A stretch of DNA of 64,000 nucleotides from an uncultured Paracoccaceae bacterium. GTDB taxonomy: Bacteria; Pseudomonadota; Alphaproteobacteria; Rhodobacterales; Rhodobacteraceae. Shown piece after piece: positions 37,973 through 47,603 of the stretch. The DNA is taken from NCBI GenBank assembly GCA_947493745.1, contig CANLSM010000001.1, positions 277,913 to 341,912 on the forward strand, read 5' to 3'. The notes beneath the pieces were generated by a model that had not been told where the DNA came from, searched no databases, and saw only the letters and a program-made list of their open reading frames with translations. The translations under genes were made by a program, and so were the position numbers. The first letter of the stretch is position 1; every line of letters begins with the position of its first letter.

Positions 37973-39679
37973 ATGACAGCCCAGAACCTGATGCCGGTGC
38001 CCGAGCTCTATGTTTCCTACGAAAGCGCGGAGAAGCTCAAGAAGGATGCAGCCGATCTTATCTCATGGGATCTGACGCCTCGGCAGATCTGCGATCTTGA
38101 GCTTCTGATGAACGGCGGGTTTGCGCCGCTCAAGGGTTTTCTGTCCGAAACCGACTACGACAGTGTTGTGGACAATCTGCGACTGGCCGATGGGACGCTC
38201 TGGCCGATGCCGATCACGTTGGATGTCTCGCAGGCCTTTGCGGATACGATTGAGGCCGGGCAGGACATCGCTCTCCGCGATCAGGAGGGTGTGATCCTTG
38301 CAATCCTGTCGATCTCGGACAAATGGACACCGAACAAATCTCATGAGGCAGAAAAGGTCTTTGGTGACGATGACGTTGCCCACCCGGCGGTAAACTACCT
38401 GCACAACATTGCGGGGCCTGTCTATCTGGGCGGCCCGATCACCGGTATTCAGCAACCGGTTCACTATGACTACCGCGGGCGTCGGGACACACCAAACGAG
38501 TTGCGGGCGTTCTTTCGCAAGATGGGCTGGCGGCGCGTGGTCGCCTTCCAGACCCGCAACCCGCTGCACCGGGCGCATCAGGAACTGACCTTCCGGGCCG
38601 CCAAGGAAGCGCAGGCAAACCTTCTGATCCACCCGGTGGTCGGCATGACCAAGCCCGGCGATATCGACCATTTCACGCGGGTGCGCTGCTATGAGGCCGT
38701 GCTCGACAAATATCCGTCCTCGACCACCGCATTGTCGCTGCTCAATCTCGCGATGCGCATGGCTGGCCCGCGTGAGGCCGTCTGGCATGGCCTGATCCGC
38801 GCCAATCATGGCTGCACCCACTTCATCGTTGGTCGCGATCATGCGGGGCCGGGCAAGAACTCAAAGGGCGAGGATTTCTACGGACCCTATGAAGCGCAGG
38901 ATCTGTTCAAGAAATATCAAGATGAGATCGGCGTGGAGATGGTCGATTTCAAACATATGGTCTGGGTCCAGGAACGCGCACAATACCAGCCTGCTGATGA
39001 GGTGGGCGAGGGCATGACAGTCCTCAATATCTCGGGTACCGAATTGCGCCGCCGCCTGTCCGAGGGCCTCGACATTCCCGAGTGGTTCTCGTTCCCCGAA
39101 GTGGTCGAGGAATTGCGCCGGACCCGCCCGGCCCGCGCCAAGCAGGGCTTCACAGTATTTTTCACCGGGCTGTCCGGTTCGGGCAAATCGACCATAGCAA
39201 ACGCGCTCATGATCAAGCTGATGGAGATGGGCGGACGTCCCGTCACGCTGCTTGATGGTGATATCGTGCGGAAAAACCTGTCCTCCGAGCTTGGGTTCTC
39301 CAAGGAGCACCGGGATCTCAACATTCGTCGCATCGGCTATGTCGCGTCCGAGATCACGAAAAACGGCGGAATCGCAATATGTGCACCGATTGCGCCATAT
39401 ACATCGACCCGTCGCGCGGTGCGTGAGGATGTGGAAGCCTATGGCAGCTTCGTCGAAATTCACGTCGCCACCAGCCTGGAAGAGTGTGAACGGCGCGACC
39501 GCAAGGGCCTCTACAAGCTGGCACGCGAAGGCAAGATCAAGGAGTTTACCGGGATTTCAGACCCCTACGAGGCACCTGAGATTGCCGAACTGGTCCTCAA
39601 TACCGAAGGCGTCGAGGTGGATAACTGTGCTCATCAGGTCATCCTGAAGCTCGAAAGTCTGGGGCTGATTGCCGGTTAA
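37973..39679 (+). CDS. Bifunctional sulfate adenylyltransferase / adenylylsulfate kinase
   Basis: The 568-aa protein joins a complete ATP sulfurylase (about 1-385: QTRNPLHRAH at 193-202, GRDHAGPG at 287-294) to an APS kinase (P-loop GLSGSGKST at 399-407, then DGDIVRKNLSSELGFS and FVEIHVATSLEECERRDRKGLY). It makes PAPS from sulfate and two ATP. The N-terminal sulfurylase is catalytic rather than an allosteric remnant, as the His motifs are intact. ATG 37973 has CAGGACA upstream; the longer frame to 37907 is leader. PAPS could feed sulfate reduction or the sulfotransferase at 46771. Confidence 0.95.
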   Translation: MTAQNLMPVPELYVSYESAEKLKKDAADLISWDLTPRQICDLELLMNGGFAPLKGFLSETDYDSVVDNLRLADGTLWPMPITLDVSQAFADTIEAGQDIALRDQEGVILAILSISDKWTPNKSHEAEKVFGDDDVAHPAVNYLHNIAGPVYLGGPITGIQQPVHYDYRGRRDTPNELRAFFRKMGWRRVVAFQTRNPLHRAHQELTFRAAKEAQANLLIHPVVGMTKPGDIDHFTRVRCYEAVLDKYPSSTTALSLLNLAMRMAGPREAVWHGLIRANHGCTHFIVGRDHAGPGKNSKGEDFYGPYEAQDLFKKYQDEIGVEMVDFKHMVWVQERAQYQPADEVGEGMTVLNISGTELRRRLSEGLDIPEWFSFPEVVEELRRTRPARAKQGFTVFFTGLSGSGKSTIANALMIKLMEMGGRPVTLLDGDIVRKNLSSELGFSKEHRDLNIRRIGYVASEITKNGGIAICAPIAPYTSTRRAVREDVEAYGSFVEIHVATSLEECERRDRKGLYKLAREGKIKEFTGISDPYEAPEIAELVLNTEGVEVDNCAHQVILKLESLGLIAG

Positions 39680-39711
39680 GTAAGGAATGAGGCCGAAAAG
39701 GACGCAAATTA

Positions 39712-39742
39712 ACCGCAAATGCACTCTTGATGCGGTTTTTTT
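39712..39742 (+). terminator. Intrinsic terminator after the sulfate activation gene
   Basis: ACCGCA (39712-39717) pairs with TGCGGT (39731-39736), followed by a run of T to 39742. The stem is short (6 bp, 13-nt loop) but has a good T-tract. Confidence 0.65.
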
Positions 39743-39853
39743 GACAAATTCGATATATACAATCACCCATCTGATCGGTGTAGTGTTTGGAAATGTTTGC
39801 GAAAGAGGCCGGAACCGGCTCTGTGCAGTGTGTAGTGAAAGGCGAAGTTGGAC

Positions 39854-40144
39854 ATGAAACTTGGACTATTGATGGCAGGGCTTGCTGCTCTTGGACTTTC
39901 TGCTTGCTCAGAGGTCACGAACAGCAAGGAACACCGGGGCGTCGTGGATACAGGTGTCGATGGTGGACCGCTGAAAGACGGTGAAGCTCAGCTTTGGACT
40001 GATCCTGACGGATGCCAGCACTGGGTCATTGATGATGGGGTTGAAGGCTTCATGTCGCCACGTCTGAACCGGGACGGAACGCCGCGCTGCGGTCCGGGCA
40101 ACGCGCCCGTTGTCGCCAAGGACGGTACTGTCATCCGCGGCTGA
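39854..40144 (+). CDS. Small lipoprotein of unknown function
   Basis: The 96-aa protein starts MKLGLLMAGLAALGLSAC, a lipoprotein signal with lipobox LSAC. The mature part is short and hydrophilic with two cysteines (DPDGCQHWVIDDG and TPRCGPGNAP) that could form a disulphide. I know no function. ATG 39854 is chosen over TTG 39848 because the signal then has the usual length. A perfect hairpin lies downstream, before tamA. Confidence 0.8.
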   Translation: MKLGLLMAGLAALGLSACSEVTNSKEHRGVVDTGVDGGPLKDGEAQLWTDPDGCQHWVIDDGVEGFMSPRLNRDGTPRCGPGNAPVVAKDGTVIRG

Positions 40145-40165
40145 TACTCTACGGCAGATAATTGC

Positions 40166-40195
40166 GATCAATTCGCCGGTCATGGCGAATTGATC
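40166..40195. repeat. Perfect 12-bp inverted repeat between the lipoprotein gene and tamA
   Basis: GATCAATTCGCC (40166-40177) and GGCGAATTGATC (40184-40195) are exact complements with a GGTCAT loop. No T-tract follows on either strand, so it is not a standard intrinsic terminator. It lies 22 bp after the lipoprotein stop and 73 bp before tamA, and could protect the 3' end or bind a protein. Confidence 0.75.
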
Positions 40196-40268
40196 AAACC
40201 TTGCCTTCGCAAGCCTCCCGATAAGGTCTATATCGAAGACTGACGTCGCTGATGCCCGGGGGGGTATA

Positions 40269-42170
40269 TTGCAATTTTCTGTTGGGCGCATGTTGCTGGC
40301 AGCCCTGCTGCTATGCCAGAGCATCGGACCCGCTCAAGCGTTCGAGCTGTTCGGTTTCGAGATTTTCGGGTCCTCCGACGATGACCCGGATGCGGTCGAG
40401 ATCATCGATCCGCAGCCCTATGAAGTTTCCTTCGAAATCGAAACCGATGATGACGATCTGCGGGAGCTGTTGCAGGGCTCTTCCGCGCTGGCGCAACGGC
40501 GGGATCAGCCCGCATCGGGTGCGGCGGGGCTGATCGCGACGGCAAAGGGTGACTATCGTCGCCTTCTGGCGGCTCTCTATATTGAGGGCTATTATGCGGG
40601 CGCGATCAATATCCGTGTTGAGGGGCAGGAGGCGTCAAACCTGCCCGTCACCATGCCCTTTCCCGATGTTGCCAAGGTCCGTGTCCTCATCGATCCCGGA
40701 CCGCAGTTCCTCTTCGGCGAGACCCGCTTTGTCAACGAGCCGCCGCAGACGGGCTATTCCCGTGATCAGGTGGACACAACTGCGCGGCAGGCGTTCAGCA
40801 CAGGCGAGATCGCTCGTGCAGACGCGATCGATGAGGCAACCGACGAAGCCCTTGAGGCCTGGCGGCAACTCGGTCGGGCCAAGGCGGCGCTGGTCGACCG
40901 CGAGGTCATTGCCGATCACACGACTGACCGGCTCGACGTTCAGGTCGTCCTCGATCCCGGACCGGTCGTAAACTTCGGGCCGGTCTCGGTCGAGGGTACG
41001 AACCGGGTGAAACCGGAGTTCATCCGCTATATGGCCGATCTGCCTGAAGGTGCCGAGTTTGATCCCGACCGTGTGGCAAGTGCAGAGGCCCGGCTCGCCC
41101 GGATGGGCACCTTCCGATCCTTCCGCATCCGCGAAGCCGACGATCTGACCGATGAGAACGCCCTGCCTTTCGTCATCGAGGTGGATGAACGCAAACCAAG
41201 ACGGTTTGGCGTTGGTGCCACCATCTCCTCCATTGAAGGTGCGGGGCTGGAAGCCTACTGGCTTCACCGCAATCTCTGGGGTCGGGCCGACCGGTTTCGG
41301 CTGGAAGCCTCTGTCGTCGGTCTGGGAGTGGTCAGCGACTACGAGGAGCTGGATTATGAGCTTGGTGCAAGTCTCTCCAAGCCGGGTTTTCTGACACCGG
41401 GCGCGACCCTGATCACCTCGCTTGTCGCGCGACAGGAGGTGCTGGAACTTTACCGTGAACGCTCCGTCACCGCATCTGTCGGCCTGGAGCGGATCGTGAA
41501 TGTCTACACGGTCGGGAGCATCGCGTTGGAGGGCAAGGCAAGCGAGATCGAGGATGACGGCGTGACAGAATCGTTTCGGACCATATCGCTGGTCCTCGAT
41601 GCCACCTATGACCGGCGAAATGATCCCAATGATGCGACCGAGGGCTACTTCCTGTCCGGCGAGTTGCGCCCGTTCTATGAGACCGAGTTCGGCAATGAGG
41701 GCCTTCGCAGTATAGTCGAGGGCCGAGCCTATTATGCCATTGATGATGAAGAGAAATTTGTACTTGCGGGCCGCGCCCGCATCGGCTCTCTCGTGGGTGA
41801 TCCCCGGGAGGAGCTACCCACCGACCTGCTGTTTCTCGCAGGTGGCGGCGGTTCGGTGCGCGGCTATCCCTTCCGCTCCATCGGGGTGGAGGTTGCCGGT
41901 GAGACCGAAGGCGGTCGGTCGAGCGTGGAGCTTTCCGCGGAATTGCGTGTGAAACTGACCCGGAACTTCGGCCTCGTCGGATTTGCGGATGCCGGATATG
42001 TCAGCGACACAACCTTTCCCACCGACGGAGATTTTCAGGTCGGCCTGGGCGCCGGGATCCGCTACAAGACCGGACTTGGACCCATCCGACTGGATATTGC
42101 GCGTGCTGTTGATCCGCGGCCCGGGGATCCCGATATTGCGTTCTATCTTGGGATAGGACAGGCGTTTTGA
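40269..42170 (+). CDS. tamA: Autotransporter assembly factor TamA (BamA/Omp85 family)
   Basis: TamA is the outer membrane barrel of the TAM complex, working with TamB in envelope biogenesis. After a signal peptide (LLAALLLCQSIGPAQA) come POTRA domains (about residues 50-310, including VKVLIDPGPQFLFGETRFV-type strands and VNFGPVSVEGTNRVKPEFI), then the Omp85 barrel with a GGGGSVRGYPF motif and a C-terminal phenylalanine. Start TTG 40269 has a run of seven G six bases upstream and supplies the positively charged n-region; ATG 40290 would begin without one. Its stop overlaps the tamB TTG start. Confidence 0.92.
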   Translation: MQFSVGRMLLAALLLCQSIGPAQAFELFGFEIFGSSDDDPDAVEIIDPQPYEVSFEIETDDDDLRELLQGSSALAQRRDQPASGAAGLIATAKGDYRRLLAALYIEGYYAGAINIRVEGQEASNLPVTMPFPDVAKVRVLIDPGPQFLFGETRFVNEPPQTGYSRDQVDTTARQAFSTGEIARADAIDEATDEALEAWRQLGRAKAALVDREVIADHTTDRLDVQVVLDPGPVVNFGPVSVEGTNRVKPEFIRYMADLPEGAEFDPDRVASAEARLARMGTFRSFRIREADDLTDENALPFVIEVDERKPRRFGVGATISSIEGAGLEAYWLHRNLWGRADRFRLEASVVGLGVVSDYEELDYELGASLSKPGFLTPGATLITSLVARQEVLELYRERSVTASVGLERIVNVYTVGSIALEGKASEIEDDGVTESFRTISLVLDATYDRRNDPNDATEGYFLSGELRPFYETEFGNEGLRSIVEGRAYYAIDDEEKFVLAGRARIGSLVGDPREELPTDLLFLAGGGGSVRGYPFRSIGVEVAGETEGGRSSVELSAELRVKLTRNFGLVGFADAGYVSDTTFPTDGDFQVGLGAGIRYKTGLGPIRLDIARAVDPRPGDPDIAFYLGIGQAF

Positions 42171-45100
42171 GACGCATTCTTGCAACATTGGCGCTGGTTT
42201 GCCTGGCGGCATTCGCCGTCGCGCAAAGCGACCCTGAGTCGGAAAACGGCTTTCTGATATCTCTTCTGGAAGACCAGCTCTCGAATGAAACGCGGCAAAT
42301 CCGCGTCACGGGTGTGTCCGGTCTGCTCAGCAGTGCCGCAACGGTCCAGAGCATCACAATATCCGACGGGGAGGGGGTCTGGCTGGAGATCACCGACGCA
42401 GTGATCAACTGGAACCGGACAGCCCTTCTTGGTGGCCGGGTCGAGGTGAACACACTGGCGGCGCGGCGCATCGACATACCCCGTGGGCCTGTAGCAGATG
42501 CCACTGCGCCGAGCCCGGAGGCCACAGGTTTCAGTCTGCCCAGTCTGCCGGTGTCGATATCGCTCGACGCCCTTGATGTCGAACAGGTCGTTCTGGGTGA
42601 ACCTCTCTTCGGGCTGGCCGCTGAACTGGCCGTGAAAGGATCGCTTGAGTTCAACGAGGAACGCCTTGTCAGCACACTGACCACAACCCGGCTCGACGGA
42701 CCCGGCGGGTCGCTCGATTTTGCGCTCGACTATCAGGCTGAAGCCGAGACACTGGCCCTTTCGCTCAATCTTTCAGAGCCGCAAAACGGGGTGCTCGCCA
42801 CACTTCTGTCGATCCCCGGAAAGCCGTCTGTGCTGCTCAACCTTGAAGGTGATGGCCCGGTGGCCGATTTCGACATGGACCTCACGCTCGCGGCAGACGA
42901 TACGCCGCTCGTGAAAGGTGATCTCGCGCTGCGACAGGCGGATGCGAAAAGACGTTTCTATACACGCCTGACCGGAAATCTCGCACCGCTTGTTCCGGCT
43001 CAATTCGCGGGGTTCTTTGCGGGCGAGACCGTGCTGGCCGGAAATGGTGAGCTTGACCCCAGCCGTGGATTTGCCCTGGATCATTTCGAGTTGACAGGGG
43101 CTGCCCTTGATCTCGAAGGGATGCTTGAGACCGGGTCGGACGGTTTTCTCCGCGCTCTGGAGCTTGCAGGTCAGGTCGGTGATCCCAATGGCCCGCTGAC
43201 AACCCTGCCTTTCGGGTCCGGTGACAACAGTGTCGGCTCTGTCGATCTCGACATCGCCTTCGGTGGCGGCGAGACATGGTCGGGCCGGTTCGATATGGCT
43301 GGCCTGCGGGTCGGGGATATCGATGTCGAAACCAGCGTCGTGGAATTCGGCGGCGTTTCGAAGGATCTCAATCTGCCGCAATCGCGCGAACTCAGCCTGA
43401 CGCTCAAGGGTGAGGCGTCGGGCCTGAGCGCCGAAGACCCCGATATCGCGCGGGCGCTGGGCGACAGCATCACCGTCAGCGCCGATGCACGCTGGCGGGC
43501 GGGTGAGCCGATAACCCTTTCGAATTTTGAGACGAGGGGCAATGGTCTGTCCGTTTCAGCCAGCGGTGTCTTTCAGGACTACCGGTTTGACGGGCGTGCG
43601 GGCGTGGATGCAGACGATATCGCGGTGTTCTCGGGCGTTCTGGATCGGGCCCTTAGCGGACAGTTGGCACTTGACCTGAATGGGGCGGTACGTCCGTTGA
43701 TCGGCGGATTTGACCTCAGACTGAACGGTACTGCCACCGATGTTCGCATCGATCATCCACAGATCGATCCGCTTCTGGTGGGTGAGACACGTCTCACCGG
43801 CGGAGTGGCGCGCGATGAAGACGGATTTCGAACCAGTTTCCTGCGTCTGGCCAACGAGCAGATGACCTTTCAGTCCGATGGTCTTTACTCGACCAAACGG
43901 ACCCGTCTTGGCTTTTCCGCGACACTTGCGGATATCGGTCTGATCACCGATGCCGGGTCGGGGAAACTGACGCTGGGCGGTCGCGCTGACGGCGACGAGA
44001 TCTCGCGTGCGCTCAAGCTGAAACTGGCAATGGCAGAAGGTGTTCTGCAAAACCGGACCTTGCGGAGCGGCACGCTTCGTTTTGACGGTGTTCTTGATGC
44101 CCTCGGCCTGCTGTCGGGCGAGATTGCAGCCGACGGCAAGCTCGACGGGTCTGATATCGACCTCGGGGGCGATCTGACGCTGTCCAGCCAGATCCGCGCG
44201 CTGCGAAATCTTGATTTTTCCATCACCGAAACAGCGGTGAAGGGCGGGATCACTCAAGGTGCCGACGGGCTTCTGACCGGCAATCTGGAAATCGCCTCGA
44301 CCGATATATCGGATGCCGCGGCCCTTGCCCTGACCGAGGCAAGCGGGCGCATCAGTGCCAGTGTCTTTCTGACCCGAAAGGACGATGGTCAGGCCCTTCA
44401 GATGTCCGCAGACATCGCCGAATTGCAGGTCCCCGGGATCGAGCTGGGCGGGGCTGATCTTGAAATGGAGATCACCGACCTCTTTGGGCTGCCGCTGGCC
44501 GATGGAACATTCGAGGCGTCCCGGCTGACCATCTCCGGCTTTGAGATATCGCAGATTTCCGGCAGCGCCCGGCGGGTCGAGCAGAGCATGGCCTTCGAGA
44601 CACGCGCGAGCCTGCCAATCGGCACCGAGGCGCGTCTGGCGGGGAGCTTGAATGCGCAACCGCAGGGTTGGCAGGTTCAGCTTACCGATCTGACTTTGCG
44701 GCAGAATGACCGCATAGCACTTCTGGAGGCCCCGACCCGGTTGCAGGTCGACGGCTCCGATCTGATCCTCTCGCCAGCCGTCATGCGCCTTGACGAGGGA
44801 CGTCTGAGGGCGCAAGGGTCGATAACCGACACGATAGATATCTCGCTTTCGCTCAGCGACATCCCGCTTGATATCGCGGACAGCATCCAACCCGATCTCG
44901 GTCTTGATGGTACTGTGAACGGTCAGGCGCGGGTGACCGGTCCGCGTGAGACCCCCGACGCATCATTCGGTCTAAATGTGGGCGGTCTGACCTCGACCTA
45001 TCTGAGAAACTCCGGGATTCCGCTGCTGGCGGTTGAAGCCGGTGGAGAAACCGTTGGTGAGCGGTTGAACCTGACAGCCGGGGTCAGTGCACAAAATGGC

Positions 45101-46774
45101 CTCAGCGGCGAGTTGGAAGGTTCGGTGCCGCTCAGCCAGGCAGCGGGTGACATTGCGCTCGGCGTCACACTTGGGGCCTTTCCGCTTGAGATGCTGAACC
45201 GGCTTCTTGGCAACCCGGGCATCGGAGGGCAGGTGAGCGGACGCGCCGACGTCGCGGGCAGTTTTGCGAACCCAGAGGCCAGCTTCGATCTGAATGCCGC
45301 CAATGTCCGGGCGACGGTCATGCGGGATAACGGGATTGCGCCACTCTCGGCCAGTCTGCAGGGCCGGTTCGCCGACAATGTCATCTCACTGTCGGATGCC
45401 GTGCTCCGCAATCCCGATGGTCTGGCCCTGAACGGACGGGGAGTTGTGCCACTGCAAGGTGTGGGTCTTGATCTGTCTGCGGGCGGCTCGGTGCCGCTGC
45501 GGCTTGCAAATGTTGCCCTCGCTGATCGTTCGGCACAGGTCCAGGGCATCGTGCGCCTTGATGCCCGCGTACAGGGCAGTCTGTCCTCGCCGGACTATCG
45601 GGGTATGGCAACGCTGGAAAACGGCGTCTTTGTCGATCCGCTGACCAATCTGAGGCTGGAAAGGATGGCGTTTCGTGCGGTTCTCTCAACCGACCGGCTT
45701 TTGCTGGAAAGTGCATCTGCGCGGTTTTCGGGCGGCGGGTCGTTGCAGGCTGACGGCTCTATCGGACTGACGGCTGGATCGAGATTTCCTGTCGATATGG
45801 GCCTGCGGGTCCGCAACGCGAAATATACCGACGGGCAGTTTGTCTCGACGACCATTGACGCGGCACTGACCCTCAAGGGGCGGCTGAGAGGTCAGGCCGC
45901 GATCGAGGGAGACGTCACACTCGGACCGACCGAGATTGTCGTGCCGGACGGCTTCGGGATCAGCGAAGGGGCGCTGCTGGATGTCGTGCATCGCGATGCC
46001 CCGCCGGATGTGCGGTTCACACTGGACCGTGCGGGCTTGAGCGGCCCGAGCAGTGTCGAGGAGCCCGCAGCGCCTTCGCAGATCCGGCTCAATGTGCGAC
46101 TTTCGGCCCCCAACCAGATCTTCGTCAGGGGGCGTGGACTTGATACGGAACTTGGTGGCAACCTTCTGATCACCGGCCCACTGGATGACATTCAGCCAGT
46201 GGGCGCATTCGAGATGCGGCGTGGCCGTTTGTCCATTCTAGGACAGCGGATTTCGTTTGATTCGGGACGTGTCACCCTGCTTGGCACCCTTGATCCGCAG
46301 CTCGACTTTCAGGCGAGCATCGACACCGATGATGTGGTCGTGTCCGTATCTGTCACCGGTGCGGCCTCGGATCCGATCATCACGTTTTCATCCAATCCGC
46401 CGCTTCCCCAGGACGAGACTTTAGCCCGGCTGATCTTCAACCGCTCGCTTGAAGAATTGTCGCCGTTTCAGCTTGTGCAGCTTGCAGCCGCCGTCGCGAC
46501 GCTGACCGGTCGTCAGGGGGATGGTCTTCTCGGGCAGCTTCGTCAGAACATCGGCTTGGACAACCTTGATGTCGTCAGCGACGATGATGGAAATTTCGCG
46601 GTCTCCGCCGGGAAGTATGTCGAGGACAACATCTACGTGGATCTGGAATCGGACAGTCGGGGCGACACGCGCGCAACCATCAATCTCGATGTCACCGATG
46701 ATTTGACGGTTCGCGGGACGCTGGGATCGGACGGGGAGACCAGCTTCGGTATCTTCTTCGAGCGTGACTACTAG
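42167..46774 (+). CDS. tamB: Translocation and assembly module subunit TamB (DUF490)
   Basis: TamB is a very long periplasm-spanning protein of the AsmA/bridge-like lipid-transport superfamily. The 1,535-aa product has an N-terminal signal-like anchor, a long repetitive beta-taco region of short amphipathic strands, and a C-terminal DUF490/TamB domain (GRLSILGQRISFDSGRVTLLG, QDETLARLIFNRSLEELSPF, and a final FGIFFERDY). The start is TTG 42167, overlapping the tamA stop (TTGA), so the subunits are coupled. The stop shares CTAG with the convergent sulfotransferase gene. Confidence 0.94.
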   Translation: MRRILATLALVCLAAFAVAQSDPESENGFLISLLEDQLSNETRQIRVTGVSGLLSSAATVQSITISDGEGVWLEITDAVINWNRTALLGGRVEVNTLAARRIDIPRGPVADATAPSPEATGFSLPSLPVSISLDALDVEQVVLGEPLFGLAAELAVKGSLEFNEERLVSTLTTTRLDGPGGSLDFALDYQAEAETLALSLNLSEPQNGVLATLLSIPGKPSVLLNLEGDGPVADFDMDLTLAADDTPLVKGDLALRQADAKRRFYTRLTGNLAPLVPAQFAGFFAGETVLAGNGELDPSRGFALDHFELTGAALDLEGMLETGSDGFLRALELAGQVGDPNGPLTTLPFGSGDNSVGSVDLDIAFGGGETWSGRFDMAGLRVGDIDVETSVVEFGGVSKDLNLPQSRELSLTLKGEASGLSAEDPDIARALGDSITVSADARWRAGEPITLSNFETRGNGLSVSASGVFQDYRFDGRAGVDADDIAVFSGVLDRALSGQLALDLNGAVRPLIGGFDLRLNGTATDVRIDHPQIDPLLVGETRLTGGVARDEDGFRTSFLRLANEQMTFQSDGLYSTKRTRLGFSATLADIGLITDAGSGKLTLGGRADGDEISRALKLKLAMAEGVLQNRTLRSGTLRFDGVLDALGLLSGEIAADGKLDGSDIDLGGDLTLSSQIRALRNLDFSITETAVKGGITQGADGLLTGNLEIASTDISDAAALALTEASGRISASVFLTRKDDGQALQMSADIAELQVPGIELGGADLEMEITDLFGLPLADGTFEASRLTISGFEISQISGSARRVEQSMAFETRASLPIGTEARLAGSLNAQPQGWQVQLTDLTLRQNDRIALLEAPTRLQVDGSDLILSPAVMRLDEGRLRAQGSITDTIDISLSLSDIPLDIADSIQPDLGLDGTVNGQARVTGPRETPDASFGLNVGGLTSTYLRNSGIPLLAVEAGGETVGERLNLTAGVSAQNGLSGELEGSVPLSQAAGDIALGVTLGAFPLEMLNRLLGNPGIGGQVSGRADVAGSFANPEASFDLNAANVRATVMRDNGIAPLSASLQGRFADNVISLSDAVLRNPDGLALNGRGVVPLQGVGLDLSAGGSVPLRLANVALADRSAQVQGIVRLDARVQGSLSSPDYRGMATLENGVFVDPLTNLRLERMAFRAVLSTDRLLLESASARFSGGGSLQADGSIGLTAGSRFPVDMGLRVRNAKYTDGQFVSTTIDAALTLKGRLRGQAAIEGDVTLGPTEIVVPDGFGISEGALLDVVHRDAPPDVRFTLDRAGLSGPSSVEEPAAPSQIRLNVRLSAPNQIFVRGRGLDTELGGNLLITGPLDDIQPVGAFEMRRGRLSILGQRISFDSGRVTLLGTLDPQLDFQASIDTDDVVVSVSVTGAASDPIITFSSNPPLPQDETLARLIFNRSLEELSPFQLVQLAAAVATLTGRQGDGLLGQLRQNIGLDNLDVVSDDDGNFAVSAGKYVEDNIYVDLESDSRGDTRATINLDVTDDLTVRGTLGSDGETSFGIFFERDY

Positions 46775-47559
46775 ACGAACTCTTTCAGGTCACTTTCAAA
46801 TTCGCGGAAACTGAAGCCGAAATTGTCCTCGGCTGCCTGACGTTTCTGCCAGACAAGGCCATGAAGGAAAAAGACGAGATCCCGCTCAAGCCGGTACTCG
46901 ACGCTTTTCCAGACCTTGCGCTCGAACCGTGTCTCGAACTGCGCCATATCCGTCTTGCCCATCTTCGATTTGTCGAGATCGAGATGGGTGAAGATGCGGT
47001 CTACGACCTCACGAGGGGTCTCCAGAATGTCTTCGTAGTTCAGGACCAGGATATCGTCATAGTGCTTTGCCCAACGCGCGTGATTGGCAACATAGGAGCT
47101 GTGTTCGAGGATGCGCGCACGCTTAATGGTCTCGATCGTCGCATCGTTGAACTCGATGATGTATTCCGCCGGATCAGCATCATTGGTCTCGCGCTTGGCA
47201 TGCATCCGCAAGGCCGAGATGGCACGGCTGAGCGGATCACGCAGGACATAGATCAGTTTGGCTGTCGGATTGAGCTTTTTGCATTCCTCGATGTCACGCG
47301 GGGGCAGATAGGCATACTCGGGCGTGAAATCCATGGACTTCAACTTCGGGTTGTCCGGGGTCAGCAGGTCACGATACCAGTCTACCCCGCGTTTGCGGTT
47401 CCAGTCCCAGAAATGGGCTTCCTTGTTGGTCGAGGTGACCGGCTTGGAATTTGGAAAGACATACATGTCGGGATGCACGTTGATCACATGGTGCAGCCAG
47501 CTCGTGGAGGTCTTCTGAGCGCCGATACAGATGACATCGGCTATGTTCTGGCGCGTCAT
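46771..47559 (-). CDS. PAPS-dependent sulfotransferase family protein
   Basis: The 262-aa protein has the PAPS 5'-phosphosulfate loop GAQKTSTSWL at 13-22 and the 3'-phosphate motif RDPLSRAISA at 107-116. These mark soluble or membrane-peripheral sulfotransferases acting on carbohydrates or lipids. It has no signal peptide or transmembrane helix. The acceptor is unknown; a surface polysaccharide or lipid is plausible given the nearby envelope genes and PAPS-forming enzyme. It lies 44 bp downstream of the gene at 47604, and its stop is shared with tamB. Confidence 0.9.
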   Translation of the reverse strand: MTRQNIADVICIGAQKTSTSWLHHVINVHPDMYVFPNSKPVTSTNKEAHFWDWNRKRGVDWYRDLLTPDNPKLKSMDFTPEYAYLPPRDIEECKKLNPTAKLIYVLRDPLSRAISALRMHAKRETNDADPAEYIIEFNDATIETIKRARILEHSSYVANHARWAKHYDDILVLNYEDILETPREVVDRIFTHLDLDKSKMGKTDMAQFETRFERKVWKSVEYRLERDLVFFLHGLVWQKRQAAEDNFGFSFREFESDLKEFV

Positions 47560-47603
47560 TGTTTACCCAATCAATCCCAAGATACCGTTCTTACAGGTAC
47601 GCT

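Noticed and set aside
43556-44890. 444-aa minus-strand open frame
   Set aside because: Shadow of tamB; no start signal or recognisable domain.
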